64,000 nt of DNA from Latrodectus hesperus (GCA_037975125.1 CM075850.1:130114181-130178180); one strand, 5' to 3'. Shown: positions 50,507 to 60,528, counted from the stretch's first letter. Numbers and translations: made by a program. Notes: generated from the letters alone by a model not told the origin.

Positions 50507-50588
50507 GGTAGCGTGGCCGAGCGGTCTAAGGCGCTAGTTTAAGGCATCAGTCTCCTCGGAGGCGTTTGTTCGAATCCCACCGCTGCCA
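50507..50588 (+). tRNA. tRNA-Leu(AAG), GTTTG T-arm variant
   Basis: Stem CTAGT/ATCAG further weakened; GTTTG T arm. Confidence 0.52.
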
Positions 50589-50770
50589 ATAACGTCTTTA
50601 ACTTTTACCCTGTGGAAATAAAAACCAGCAATTTGCAGAGTAGAGAATTTTTTAACATGCATTCCTGAAAGTTAAAAGCTTTTTTCAATGCTTTCCTAGA
50701 TATTTAAAAATTCATTTATTTTACATAAGTTGCTTAGTTGTAATTAAGGTTCTTGCAAGCCTCTCCACAT

Positions 50771-50852
50771 GGTAGCGTGGCTGAGCGGTCTAATGCGCTG
50801 GTTTTGGGCACGAATCTCTTCGGAAGCGTGGGTTCGAATCCCACCGCTGCCA
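50771..50852 (+). tRNA. tRNA-Leu body with TGG (Pro) anticodon
   Basis: As 46732, with D stem TAATGC and variable arm TCTCTTCGGAAGC. Confidence 0.58.
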
Positions 50853-51034
50853 ATAACGTCTTTAACTTTTAGCCTGAGGAAATAAAAAGCAGCAATTTGC
50901 AGAATAGAGTATTTCAAAACACGCATTCCTGAAAATTAAAAGCTTTTCTCAATGATTTCGTCGATATTTAAAAATTCATTTATTTTACATAAAATGTTTA
51001 GTGGTAATAAAGGTTCTTGCAGACATGTTCACAT

Positions 51035-51118
51035 GGTAGCGTGGCCGAGCTGTCTAGCAGGCACTGGTTTAAGGCACCAGACTCCTCGGAGGCGCGGGTT
51101 CGAATCCCACCACTGCTA
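51035..51118 (+). tRNA. tRNA-Leu(AAG), 84-nt variant
   Basis: Identical type to 46996, 4039 bp away. Confidence 0.62.
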
Positions 51119-51300
51119 ATAACGTCTTTAACTTTTACCCTGTGGAAATAAAAAGATGCAATTTCCAGAGTAGAGTATTTTTTAACATGCATTCCTGAAA
51201 GTTAAAAGCTTTTCTCAATGATTTCGTAGATATTTAAAAATTTATTTATTTTACATAAATTGTTTAGTTGTAATAAAGGTTCTTGCAAACATGTTAACAT

Positions 51301-51382
51301 AGTAATGTGGCCGAGCGGTCTAAGGCGCTGGTTTAAGGCACCAGTCTCTTCGGAGGTGTGGGTTCGAATCCCACCGTTGCCA
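51301..51382 (+). tRNA. tRNA-Leu(AAG), weakened acceptor
   Basis: Starts AGTAATG against CGTTGCC; T stem region GGTGTGGG. Decayed duplicate of 47262. Confidence 0.6.
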
Positions 51383-51565
51383 ATAACGTCTATAACTTTT
51401 AGCCTGTGGAAATAAAAACCAGCAATTTGCAGAGTAGAGTATTTAAAAACACGCATTCATGAAAGTTAAAAGATTTTCACAATGCTTTCGTAGATGTTTA
51501 AAAATTCATTTATTTTACATAAATTTTTTTAGTTGTAATAAAGGTTCTTGCAAACATGTTCACAT

Positions 51566-51647
51566 GGTAGCATGGCCGAGCAGTCTAAGGCGCTGGTTTA
51601 AGGCACCAGTCTCTTCGGAGGCGTTTGTTCGAATCCCACCGCTGCCA
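51566..51647 (+). tRNA. tRNA-Leu(AAG), GTTTG T-arm variant
   Basis: Starts GGTAGCATGGCCGAGCAG; GTTTG T arm. Duplicate of 47527. Confidence 0.56.
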
Positions 51648-51829
51648 ATAACGTCTTTAACTTTTACCCTGTGGAAATAAAAACCAGCAATTTGCAGAGT
51701 AGAGTATTTCAAAACACGCATATCTGAAAGTTAAAAGCTTTTCACAATGCTTTCGTAGATATTTAAAAATTCATTTATTTTACATAAATTTTTTAGTTGT
51801 AATAAAGGTTCTTGCAAACACGTTCAGAT

Positions 51830-51911
51830 GGTAGCGTGGCTGTGCGGTCTAAGGCGCTAGTTTAAGGCACCAGTCTCCTCGGAGGCGTGGGTTCGGATTC
51901 CACCACTGCCA
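51830..51911 (+). tRNA. tRNA-Leu(AAG), variant with altered boxes
   Basis: Same type as 47791 (TGGCTGTGCGG, GGTTCGGATTC). Confidence 0.56.
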
Positions 51912-52094
51912 ATAACGTCTTTAACTTTTAAGCCTGTGTAAATAAAAACCAGCAATTTGCAGAGTAGAGTATTTCAAAACACGCATTCCTGAAAGTTAAA
52001 AGCTTTTCACAATGCTTTCGTAGATATTTAAAAATTCATTTATTTTACATAAATTTTTTAGTTGCAATAAAGGTTCTTGCAAACATGTTCATAT

Positions 52095-52176
52095 GGTAGC
52101 GTGGCCGAGCGGTGTTAGGCGCTGGTTTAAGGCACAAGTATCTTCGGAGGCGTAGGTTCGAATCCCAACGCTGTCA
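52095..52176 (+). pseudogene. tRNA-Leu(AAG), decayed
   Basis: D region GGTGTTAGGC, stem CTGGT/ACAAG, T arm GTAGG/CCCAA and acceptor end CGCTGTC are each mispaired once. Confidence 0.62.
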
Positions 52177-52358
52177 ATAACGTCTTTCACTTTTAGCCTG
52201 TGGAAATAAAAACCAGCAATTTGCAGAGTAGAGTATTTCAAGACACGCATTCCTGAAAGATAAAAGAATTTCACAATGCTTTCGTAGATATTTAAAAATT
52301 CATTTATTTTACATAAAATGTTTAGTTGTAATTAAGGTTCTTGCAAGCCTCTCCACAT

Positions 52359-52440
52359 GGTAGCGTGGCTGAGCGGTCTAAGGCGCTGGTTTTGGGCACG
52401 AATCTCTTTGAAAGCGTGGGTTCGAATCCCACCGCTGCCA
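52359..52440 (+). tRNA. tRNA-Leu body with TGG (Pro) anticodon
   Basis: Loop TTTGGGC, stem CTGGT/ACGAA; variable arm TCTCTTTGAAAGC. Confidence 0.57.
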
Positions 52441-52622
52441 ATAACGTCTTTAACTTTTAGCCTGAGGAAATAAAAAGCAGCAATTTGCAGAATAGAGTAT
52501 TTCAAAACACGCATTCCTGAAAATTAAAAGCTTTTCTCAATGATTTCATAGATATTTAAAAATTTATTTATTTTACATAAATTGTTTAGTTGTAATAAAG
52601 GTTCTTGCAAACATGTTCACAT

Positions 52623-52704
52623 GGTAGCGTGGCCGAGCGGTCTAAGGCGCTGGTTTAAGGCACCAGTCTCCTCGGAGGCGTGGGTTCGAATCCCACCACT
52701 GCCA
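52623..52704 (+). tRNA. tRNA-Leu(AAG)
   Basis: Consensus except acceptor 3' side CACTGCC (one mismatch). Confidence 0.85.
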
Positions 52705-52886
52705 ATAACGTCTTTAACTTTTAGCCTGTGGAAATAAAAACCAGCAATTTGCAGAGTAGAGTATTTCAAAACACGCATTCCTGAAAGTTAAAAGCTTTTC
52801 ACAATGCTTTCGTAGATATTTAAAAATTCATTTATTTTACATAAATTGTTTAGTTGTAATAAAGGTTCTTGCAAACATGTTCACAT

Positions 52887-52968
52887 GGTAGCGTGGCCGA
52901 GCGGTCTAAGGCGCTGGTTTAAGGCACCAGTCTCCTCGGAGGCGTGGGTTCGAATCCCACCGCTGCCA
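52887..52968 (+). tRNA. tRNA-Leu(AAG)
   Basis: Consensus throughout. Confidence 0.93.
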
Positions 52969-53150
52969 ATAACGTCTTTAACTTTTAGCCTGTGGAAATA
53001 AAAAGCAGCAATTTGCAGAATAGAGTATTTCAAAACACGCATTCCTGAAAGTTAAAAGCTTTTCACAATGCTTTCGTAGATATTTAAAAATTCATTTATT
53101 TTACATAAATTGTTTAGTTGTAATAAAGGTTCTTGCAAACATGTTCACAT

Positions 53151-53232
53151 GGTAGCGTGGCCGAGCGGTCTAAGGCGCTGGTTTAAGGCGCCAGTCTCCT
53201 CGGAGGCGTGGGTTCGAATCCCACCGCTGCCA
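53151..53232 (+). tRNA. tRNA-Leu(AAG)
   Basis: Anticodon stem CTGGT/GCCAG, one wobble pair; otherwise consensus. Confidence 0.91.
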
Positions 53233-53414
53233 ATAACGTCTTTAACTTTTAGCCTGTGGAAATAAAAAGCAGCAATTTGCAGAGTAGAGTATTTCAAAAC
53301 ACGCATTCCTGAAAGTTAAAAGCTTTTCACAATGCTTTCGTAGATATTTAAAAATTCATTTATTTTACATAAAATGTTTAGTTGTAATAAAGGTTCTTGC
53401 AAACATGTTCACAT

Positions 53415-53496
53415 GGTAGCGTGGCCGAGCGGTCTAAGGCGCTGGTTTTAGGCACCAGTCTCCTCGGAGGCGTGGGTTCGAATCCCACCGCTGCCA
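53415..53496 (+). tRNA. tRNA-Leu(TAG)
   Basis: Loop TTTAGGC; otherwise consensus. Confidence 0.93.
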
Positions 53497-53678
53497 ATAA
53501 CGTCTTTAACTTTTAGCCTGTGGAAATAAAAAGCAGCAATTTGCAGAGTAGAGTATTTCAAAACACGCATTCCTGAAAGTTAAAAGCTTTTCACAATGCT
53601 TTCGTAGATATTTAAAAATTTATTTATTTTACATAAATTGTTTAGTTGTAATAAAGGTTCTTGCAAACATGTTCACAT

Positions 53679-53760
53679 GGTAGCGTGGCCGAGCGGTCTA
53701 AGGCGCTGGTTTAAGGCACCAGTCTCCTCGGAGGCGTGGGTTCGAATCCCACCGCTGCCA
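53679..53760 (+). tRNA. tRNA-Leu(AAG)
   Basis: Consensus throughout. Confidence 0.93.
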
Positions 53761-53942
53761 ATAACGTCTTTAACTTTTAGCCTGTGGAAATAAAAAGCAG
53801 CAATTTGCAGAGTAGAGTATTTCAAAACACGCATTCCTGAAAGTTAAAAGCTTTTCACAATGCTTTCGTAGATATTTAAAAATTCATTTATTTTACATAA
53901 ATTGTTTAGTTGTAATAAAGGTTCTTGCAAACATGTTCACAT

Positions 53943-54024
53943 GGTAGCGTGGCCGAGCGGTCTAAGGCGCTGGTTTAAGGCACCAGTCTCCTCGGAGGCG
54001 TGGGTTCGAATCCCACCGCTGCCA
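53943..54024 (+). tRNA. tRNA-Leu(AAG)
   Basis: Consensus throughout. Confidence 0.93.
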
Positions 54025-54206
54025 ATAACGTCTTTAACTTTTAGCCTGTGGAAATAAAAAGCAGCAATTTGCAGAGTAGAGTATTTCAAAACACGCATTC
54101 CTGAAAGTTAAAAGCTTTTCACAATGCTTTCGTAGATATTTAAAAATTCATTTATTTTACATAAATTGTTTAGTTGTAATAAAGGTTCTTGCAAACATGT
54201 TCACAT

Positions 54207-54288
54207 GGTAGCGTGGCCGAGCGGTCTAAGGCGCTGGTTTAAGGCACCAGTCTCCTCGGAGGCGTGGGTTCGAATCCCACCGCTGCCA
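54207..54288 (+). tRNA. tRNA-Leu(AAG)
   Basis: Consensus throughout. Confidence 0.93.
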
Positions 54289-54470
54289 ATAACGTCTTTA
54301 ACTTTTAGCCTGTGGAAATAAAAAGCAGCAATTTGCAGAGTAGAGTATTTCAAAACACGCATTCCTGAAAGTTAAAAGCTTTTCACAATGCTTTCGTAGA
54401 TATTTAAAAATTCATTTATTTTACATAAATTGTTTAGTTGTAATAAAGGTTCTTGCAAACATGTTCACAT

Positions 54471-54539
54471 GGTAGCGTGGCCGAGCGGTCTAAGGCGCCA
54501 GTCTCCTCGGAGGCGTGGGTTCGAATCCCACCGCTGCCA
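54471..54539 (+). pseudogene. tRNA-Leu with anticodon loop deleted
   Basis: Length 69: a 13-base deletion (CTGGTTTAAGGCA or an equivalent frame) removes the anticodon. The break falls between GGCG and CCAG. A and B boxes remain, so it could still be transcribed. Confidence 0.9.
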
Positions 54540-54721
54540 ATAACGTCTTTAACTTTTAGCCTGTGGAAATAAAAAGCAGCAATTTGCAGAGTAGAGTATT
54601 TCAAAACACGCATTACTGAAAGTTAAAAGCTTTTCACAATGCTTTCGTAGATATTTAAAAATTCATTTATTTTACATAAATTGTTTAGTTAAAATAAAGG
54701 TTCTTGCAAACATGTTCATAT

Positions 54722-54803
54722 GGTAGCGTGGCCGAGCGGTCTAAGGCGCTGGTTTAAGGCACCAGTCTCTTCGGAGGCGTGGGTTCGAATCCCACCGTTG
54801 CCA
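54722..54803 (+). tRNA. tRNA-Leu(AAG)
   Basis: Acceptor 3' side CGTTGCC (one G-T pair), variable arm TCTCTTCGGAGGC; all arms pair. Confidence 0.88.
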
Positions 54804-54985
54804 ATAACGTCTATAACTTTTAGCCTGTGGAAATAAAAACCAGCAATTTGCAGAGTAGAGTATTTAAAAACACGCATTCCTGAAAGTTAAAAGCTTTTCA
54901 CAATGCTTTCGTAGATATTTAAAAATTCATTTATTTTACATAAATTTTTTAGTTGTAATAAAGGTTCTTGCAAACATGTTCAGAT

Positions 54986-55067
54986 GGTAGCGTGGCTGAT
55001 CGGTCTAAGGCGCTAGTTTAAGGCACCAGTCTCCTCGGAGGCGTGGGTTCGGATCCCACCACTGCCA
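54986..55067 (+). tRNA. tRNA-Leu(AAG), variant with altered boxes
   Basis: Same type as 48865 (TGGCTGATCGG, CTAGT, GGTTCGGATCC). Confidence 0.55.
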
Positions 55068-55246
55068 ATAACGTCTTTAACTTTTAGCCTGTGTAAATAA
55101 AAACCAGCAATTTGCAGAATAGAGTATTTCAAGACACGCATTCTAAAAGTTAAAAGCTTTTCACAATGCTTCGTAGATATTAGAAATTTATTTATTTTAC
55201 ATAAATTTTTTAGTTGTAATAAAGGTTCTTGCAAACATGTTCCCAT

Positions 55247-55328
55247 GGTAGCGTGGCCGAGCGGTCTAAGGCGCTAGTTTAAGGCACCAGTCTCTTCGGA
55301 GGCGTTTGTTCGAATCCCACCACTGCTA
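55247..55328 (+). tRNA. tRNA-Leu(AAG), GTTTG T-arm variant
   Basis: CTAGT/ACCAG and GTTTG/CCCAC mismatches; ends CACTGCTA. Confidence 0.52.
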
Positions 55329-55509
55329 ATAACGTCTTTAACTTTTAGCCTGTGGAAATAAAAGGCAGCAATTTGCAGAGTAGAGAATTTTTTAACATGC
55401 ATTCCTGAAAGTTAAAAGCTTTTTTCAATGATTTCGTAGATATTTAAAAATTCATTTATTTTACATAAATGTTTAGTTGTAATAAAGGTTCTTGCAGACA
55501 TGTTCACAT

Positions 55510-55591
55510 GGTAGCGTGGCCGAGCAGTCTAAGGCGCTGGTTTTGGGAACGAATCTCTTCGGAGGCGTGGGTTCGAATCCCACCGCTGCCA
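55510..55591 (+). tRNA. tRNA-Leu body with TGG (Pro) anticodon
   Basis: Loop TTTGGGA, then ACGAA; the stem is the weakest of the TGG set. Upstream flank differs from the other five. Confidence 0.55.
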
Positions 55592-55773
55592 ATAACGTCT
55601 TTAACTTTTAGCCTGAGGAAATAAAAAGCAGCAATTTGCAGAATAGAGTATTTCAAAACACGCATTCCTGAAAATTAAAAGCTTTTCTCAATGATTTCGT
55701 CGATATTTAAAAATTCATTTATTTTACATAAATTGTTTAGTTGTAATAAAGGTTCTTGCAAACATGTTCACAT

Positions 55774-55857
55774 GGTAGCGTGGCCGAGCTGTCTAACAGG
55801 CACTGGTTTAAGGCACCAGTCTCCTCGGAGGCGTGGGTTCGAATCCCACCACTGCTA
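55774..55857 (+). tRNA. tRNA-Leu(AAG), 84-nt variant
   Basis: Same type as 49981. Confidence 0.65.
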
Positions 55858-56039
55858 ATAACGTCTTTAACTTTTAGCCTGTGGAAATAAAAAGCAGCAA
55901 TTTGCAGAGTAGAGTATTTTTTAACATGCATTCCTGAAAGTTAAAAGCTTTTCTCAATGATTTCGTAGATATTTAAAAATTTATTTATTTTACATAAATT
56001 GTTTAGTTGTAATAAAGGTTCTTGCAAACATGTTAACAT

Positions 56040-56121
56040 GGTAACGTGGCCGAGCGGTCTAAGACACTGGTTTAAGGCACCAGTCTCTTCGGAGGCGTGG
56101 GTTCGAATTCCACCGTTGCCA
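56040..56121 (+). tRNA. tRNA-Leu(AAG), compensated acceptor
   Basis: GGTAACG/CGTTGCC fully paired as at 47262, but D stem AAGACAC and T stem GTGGG/TCCAC are weakened. Confidence 0.68.
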
Positions 56122-56304
56122 ATAACGTCTATAACTTTTAGCCTGTGGAAATAAAAACCAGCAATTTGCAGAGTAGAGTATTTTAAAACACGCATTCATG
56201 AAAGTTAAAAGATTTTCACAATGCTTTCGTAGATGTTTAAAAATTCATTTGTTTTACATAAATTTTTTTAGTTGTAATAAAGGTTCTTGCAAACATGTTC
56301 AGTT

Positions 56305-56386
56305 GGTAGCGTGGCTGTGCGGTCTAAGGCGCTAGTTTAAGGCACCAGTCTCCTCGGAGGCGTGGGTTCGGATCCCACCGCTGCCA
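56305..56386 (+). tRNA. tRNA-Leu(AAG), variant with altered boxes
   Basis: TGGCTGTGCGG, CTAGT, GGTTCGGATCC; acceptor consensus. Confidence 0.58.
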
Positions 56387-56568
56387 ATAACGTCTTTAAC
56401 TTTTACCCTGTGGAAATAAAAACCAGCAATTTGCAGAGTAGAGTATTTCAAAACACGCATATCTGAAAGTTAAAAGCTTTTCACAATGCTTTCGTAGATA
56501 TTTAAAAATTCATTTATTTTACATAAATTTTTTAGTTGTAATAAAGGTTCTTGCAAACATGTTCAGAT

Positions 56569-56650
56569 GGTAGCGTGGCTGTGCGGGCTAAGGCGCTAGT
56601 TTAAGGCACCAGTCTCCTCGGAGGCGTGGGTTCGGATCCCACCACTGCCA
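56569..56650 (+). tRNA. tRNA-Leu(AAG), variant with altered boxes
   Basis: As 56305 plus GCGGGCTAAGG in the D loop and acceptor CACTGCC. Confidence 0.54.
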
Positions 56651-56833
56651 ATAACGTCTTTAACTTTTAGCCTGTGTAAATAAAAACCAGCAATTTGCAG
56701 AGTAGAGTATTTCAAAACACGCATTCCTGAAAGTTAAAAGCTTTTCACAATGCTTTCGTAGATGTTTAAAAATTCATTTATTTTACATAAATTTTTTTAG
56801 TTGTAATAAAGGTTCTTGCAAACATGTTCAGAT

Positions 56834-56915
56834 GGTAGCGTGGCTGTGCGGTCTAAGGCGCTAGTTTAAGGCACCAGTCTCTTCGGAGGCGTGGGTTCGA
56901 ATCCCACCGCTGCCA
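56834..56915 (+). tRNA. tRNA-Leu(AAG), variant
   Basis: TGGCTGTGCGG A box and CTAGT stem, but consensus B box and acceptor: a mix of two unit types. Confidence 0.62.
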
Positions 56916-57097
56916 ATAACGTCTTTAACTTTTACCCTGTGGAAATAAAAACCAGCAATTTGCAGAGTAGAGTATTTCAAAACACGCATATCTTAAAGTT
57001 AAAAGCTTTTCACAATGCTTTCGTAGATATTTAAAAATTCATTTATTTTACATAAATTTTTTAGTTGTAATAAAGGTTCTTGCAAACATATTCAGAT

Positions 57098-57179
57098 GGT
57101 AGCGTGGCTGTGCGGTCTAAGGCGCTAGTTTAAGGCACCAGTCTCCTCGGAGGCGTGGGTTCGGATCCCACCACTGCCA
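57098..57179 (+). tRNA. tRNA-Leu(AAG), variant with altered boxes
   Basis: TGGCTGTGCGG, CTAGT, GGTTCGGATCC, CACTGCC. Confidence 0.55.
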
Positions 57180-57361
57180 ATAACGTCTTTAACTTTTAGC
57201 CTGTGTAAATAAAAACCAGCAATTTGCAGAGTAGAGTATTTCAAAACACGCATTCCTGAAAGTTAAAAGCTTTTCACAATGCATTCGTAGATATTTAAAA
57301 ATTCATTTATTTTACATAAATTTTTTAGTTGCAATAAAGGTTCTTGCAAACATGTTCGCAT

Positions 57362-57443
57362 GGTAGCGTGGCCGAGCGGTGTTAGTCGCTGGTTTAAGGC
57401 ACAAGTATCTTCGGAGGCGTAGGTTCGAATCCCAACGCTGTCA
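57362..57443 (+). pseudogene. tRNA-Leu(AAG), decayed
   Basis: Same type as 52095, with GGTGTTAGTCGC in the D region. Confidence 0.6.
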
Positions 57444-57624
57444 ATAACGTCTTTCACTTTTAGCCTGTGGAAATAAAAAGCAGCAATTTGCAGAGTAGAG
57501 TATTTCAAAACACGCATTAATGAAGGTTAAAAGCGTTTCACAATGCTTTCGTAGATATTGAAAAATTCATTTATTTTACATAAATTGTTTAGTTAAATAA
57601 AGGTTCTTGCAAACATGTTCATAT

Positions 57625-57706
57625 GATAGCGTGGCGGAGCGGTCTAAGGCGCTGGTTTAAGGCACCAGTCTCTTCGGACGCGTGGGTTCGAATCCCACCG
57701 TTGCCA
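57625..57706 (+). tRNA. tRNA-Leu(AAG), variant
   Basis: Acceptor GATAGCG/CGTTGCC, A box TGGCGGAGCGG, variable arm TCTTCGGACGC. Confidence 0.65.
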
Positions 57707-57888
57707 ATAACGTCTATAACTTTTAGCCTGTGGAAATAAAAACCAGCAATTTGCAGAGTAGAGTATTTCAAAACACGCATTCCTGAAAGTTAAAAGCTTT
57801 TCACAATGCTTTCGTAGATATTTAAAAATTTATTTATTTTACATAAGTTCTTTAGTTGTAATTAAGGTTCTTGCAAACATGTTCACAT

Positions 57889-57970
57889 GGTAGCGTGGCC
57901 GAGCGGTCTAAGGCGCTGGTTTAAGGCACCAGTCTCCTCGGAGGCGTGGGTTCGAATCCCACCGCTGCCA
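57889..57970 (+). tRNA. tRNA-Leu(AAG)
   Basis: Consensus throughout. Confidence 0.93.
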
Positions 57971-58152
57971 ATAACGTCTTTAACTTTTAGCCTGTGGAAA
58001 TAAAAAGCAGCAATTTGCAGAATAGAATATTTCAAAACACGCATTCCTGAAATTTAAAAGATTTTCACAATGCTTTCGTAGATATTTAAAAATTCATTTA
58101 TTTTACATAAAATGTTTAGTTGTAATAAAGGTTCTTGCAAACATGTTCACAT

Positions 58153-58234
58153 GCTAGCGTGGCCGAGCTGTCTAAGGCACTGGTTTAAAACACCAGTCTC
58201 CTCGGAGGCTTGGGTTCGAATTCCACCGCTGCCA
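58153..58234 (+). tRNA. tRNA-Leu body with AAA (Phe) anticodon
   Basis: Loop TTAAAAC gives AAA with a paired stem. Acceptor GCTAGCG, D loop GAGCTGT and T stem TTGGG/TCCAC are each weakened; probably inactive. Confidence 0.58.
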
Positions 58235-58416
58235 ATAACGTCTTTAACTTTTAGCCGGTGGAAATAAAAAGCAGCAATTTGCAGAGTAGAGTATTTCAAA
58301 ACACGCATTCCTGAAAGTTAAAAGCTTTTCACAATGCTTTTGTAGATATTTAAAAATTTATTTATTTTACATAAGATCTTTAGTTGTAATTAAGGTTCTT
58401 GCACACATGTTCACAT

Positions 58417-58498
58417 GGTAGCGTGGCCGAGCGGTCTAAGGCGCTGGTTTAAGGCACCAGTCTCCTCGGAGGCGTGGGTTCGAATCCCACCGCTGCCA
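58417..58498 (+). tRNA. tRNA-Leu(AAG)
   Basis: Consensus throughout. Confidence 0.93.
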
Positions 58499-58680
58499 AT
58501 AACGTCTTTAACTTTTAGCCTGTGGAAATAAAAAGCAGCAATTTGCAGAATAGAGTATTTCAAAACACGCATTCCTGAAAGTTAAAAGCTTTTCACAATG
58601 CTTTCGTAGATATTTAAAAATTCATTTATTTTACATAAATTGTTTAGTTGTAATAAAGGTTCTTGCAAACATGTTCGCAT

Positions 58681-58762
58681 GTTAGCGTGGCCGAGCTGTC
58701 TAAGGCACTTGTTTAAGGCACCAGTCTCCTCGGAGGCGTGGGTTCGAATTCCACCGCTGCCA
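58681..58762 (+). tRNA. tRNA-Leu(AAG), variant
   Basis: Acceptor GTTAGCG, D loop GAGCTGT, stem CTTGT/ACCAG, T stem GTGGG/TCCAC. Confidence 0.6.
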
Positions 58763-58944
58763 ATAACGTCTTTAACTTTTAGCCTGTGGAAATAAAAAGC
58801 AGCAATTTGCAGAGTAGAGTATTTCAAAACACGCATTCCTTAAAGTTAAAAGCTTTTCAGAATGCTTTCGTAGATATTTAAAAATTCATAAATTTTACAT
58901 CAGTTGTTTAGTTGTAATTAAGGTTCTTGCAAATATGTTCACAT

Positions 58945-59026
58945 GGTAGCGTGGCCGAGCGGTCTAAGGCGCTGGTTTTAGGCACCAGTCTCCTCGGAGG
59001 CGTGGGTTCAAATCCCACCGCTGCCA
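58945..59026 (+). tRNA. tRNA-Leu(TAG)
   Basis: Loop TTTAGGC; T loop TTCAAAT; all stems paired. Confidence 0.91.
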
Positions 59027-59208
59027 ATGTCATCTTTAACTTTTAGCCTGTGGAAATAAAAACCAGCAATTTGCAGAGTAGAGTATTTCAAAACACGCAT
59101 TTCTGAAAGTTAAAAGCTTTTCACAATGCTTTCGTAGATATTTAAAAATTCATTTATTTTACATAAAATGTTTAGTTGTAATAAAGGTTCTTAAAAACAT
59201 GTTCGCAT

Positions 59209-59290
59209 GGTAGCGTGGCCGAGCGGTCTAAGGCGCTGGTTTAAGGCACCAGTCTCCTCGGAGGCGTGTGCTCGAATCCCACCGCTGCCA
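59209..59290 (+). tRNA. tRNA-Leu(AAG), weakened B box
   Basis: T arm GTGTGCTCGAATCCCAC: one stem mismatch and T54 changed to C. Confidence 0.68.
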
Positions 59291-59472
59291 ATAACGTCTT
59301 TAACTTTTAGCCTGTGGAAATAAAAAGCAGCAATTTGCAGAGTAGAGTATTTCCAAACACGCATTCCTGAAAGTTAAAAGCTTTTCACAATGCTTTCGTA
59401 GATATTTAAAAATTCATAAATTTTACATCAGTTGTTTAGTTGTAATTAAGGTTCTTGCAAACATGTTCACAT

Positions 59473-59554
59473 GGTAGCGTGGCCGAGCGGTCTAAGGCGC
59501 TGGTTTTAGGCACCAGTCTCCTCGGAGGCGTGGGTTCGAATCCCACCGCTGCCA
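59473..59554 (+). tRNA. tRNA-Leu(TAG)
   Basis: Loop TTTAGGC; otherwise consensus. Confidence 0.93.
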
Positions 59555-59736
59555 ATGACATCTTTAACTTTTAGCCTGTGGAAATAAAAACCAGCAATTT
59601 GCAGAGTAGAGTATTTCAAAACACGCATTCCTGAAAGTTAAAAGCTTTTCACAATGCTTTCGTAGATATTTAAAAATTCATTTATTTTACATAAAATGTT
59701 TAGTTGTAATAAAGGTTCTTGCAAACATGTTCACAT

Positions 59737-59818
59737 GGTAGCGTGGCCGAGCGGTCTAAGGCGCTGGTTTAAGGCACCAGTCTCCTCGGAGGCGTGGGTT
59801 CGAATCCCACCGCTGCCA
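59737..59818 (+). tRNA. tRNA-Leu(AAG)
   Basis: Consensus throughout. Confidence 0.93.
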
Positions 59819-60000
59819 ATAACGTCTTTAACTTTTAGCCTGTGGAAATAAAAAGCAGCAATTTGCAGAGTAGAGTATTTCCAAACACGCATTCCTGAAA
59901 GTTAAAAGCTTTTCACAATGCTTTCGTAGATATTTAAAAATTTATTTATTTTACATAAGTTCTTTAGTTGTAATTAAGGTTCTTGCAAACATGTTCACAT

Positions 60001-60082
60001 GGTAGCGTGGCCGAGCGGTCTAAGGCGCTGGTTTTAGGCACCAGTCTCCTCGGAGGCATGGGTTCGAATCCCACCGCTGCCA
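60001..60082 (+). tRNA. tRNA-Leu(TAG)
   Basis: Loop TTTAGGC; T stem ATGGG/CCCAC, one mismatch at the stem base. Confidence 0.87.
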
Positions 60083-60264
60083 ATGACATCTTTAACTTTT
60101 AGCCTGTGGAAATATAAACCAGCAATTTGCAGAGTAGAGTATTTCAAAGCACGCATTCCTGAAAGTTAAAAGCTTTTTACAATGCTTTCGTAGATATTTA
60201 AAAATTCATTTATTTTACATAAAATGTTTAGTTGTAATAAAGGTTCTTGCAAACATGTTCACAT

Positions 60265-60346
60265 GCTAGCGTGGCCGAGCTGTCTAAGGCACTGGTTTAA
60301 GACACCAGTCTCCTCGGAGGCTTGGATTCGAATTCCACCGCTGCCA
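60265..60346 (+). tRNA. tRNA-Leu(AAG), variant
   Basis: Acceptor GCTAGCG, D loop GAGCTGT, loop TTAAGAC, T arm TTGGATTCGAATTCCAC. Relative of 58153. Confidence 0.6.
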
Positions 60347-60528
60347 ATAACGTCTTTAACTTTTAGTCTGTGGAAATAATAAGCAGCAATTTGCAGAGTA
60401 GAGTATTTCAAAACACGCATTCCTTAAAGTTAAAAGCTTTTCAGAATGCTTTCGTAGATATTTAAAAATTCATAAATTTTACATCAGTTGTTTAGTTGTA
60501 ATTAAGGTTCTTGCAAACATGTTCACAT

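Noticed and set aside
42965..55591. TGG units as genuine tRNA-Pro genes
   Set aside because: The long variable arm, acceptor stem and A73 are those of tRNA-Leu; only the loop differs, and anticodon stems are mispaired.
42938..58836. More than 20 minus-strand frames with GGIRTHASEETGALNQRL-type peptides
   Set aside because: They are antisense readings of the tRNA-Leu gene (the motif is the complement of B box, variable arm and D arm). The same peptide appears as a spurious prediction wherever this tRNA lies; spacing follows the 264-bp unit.
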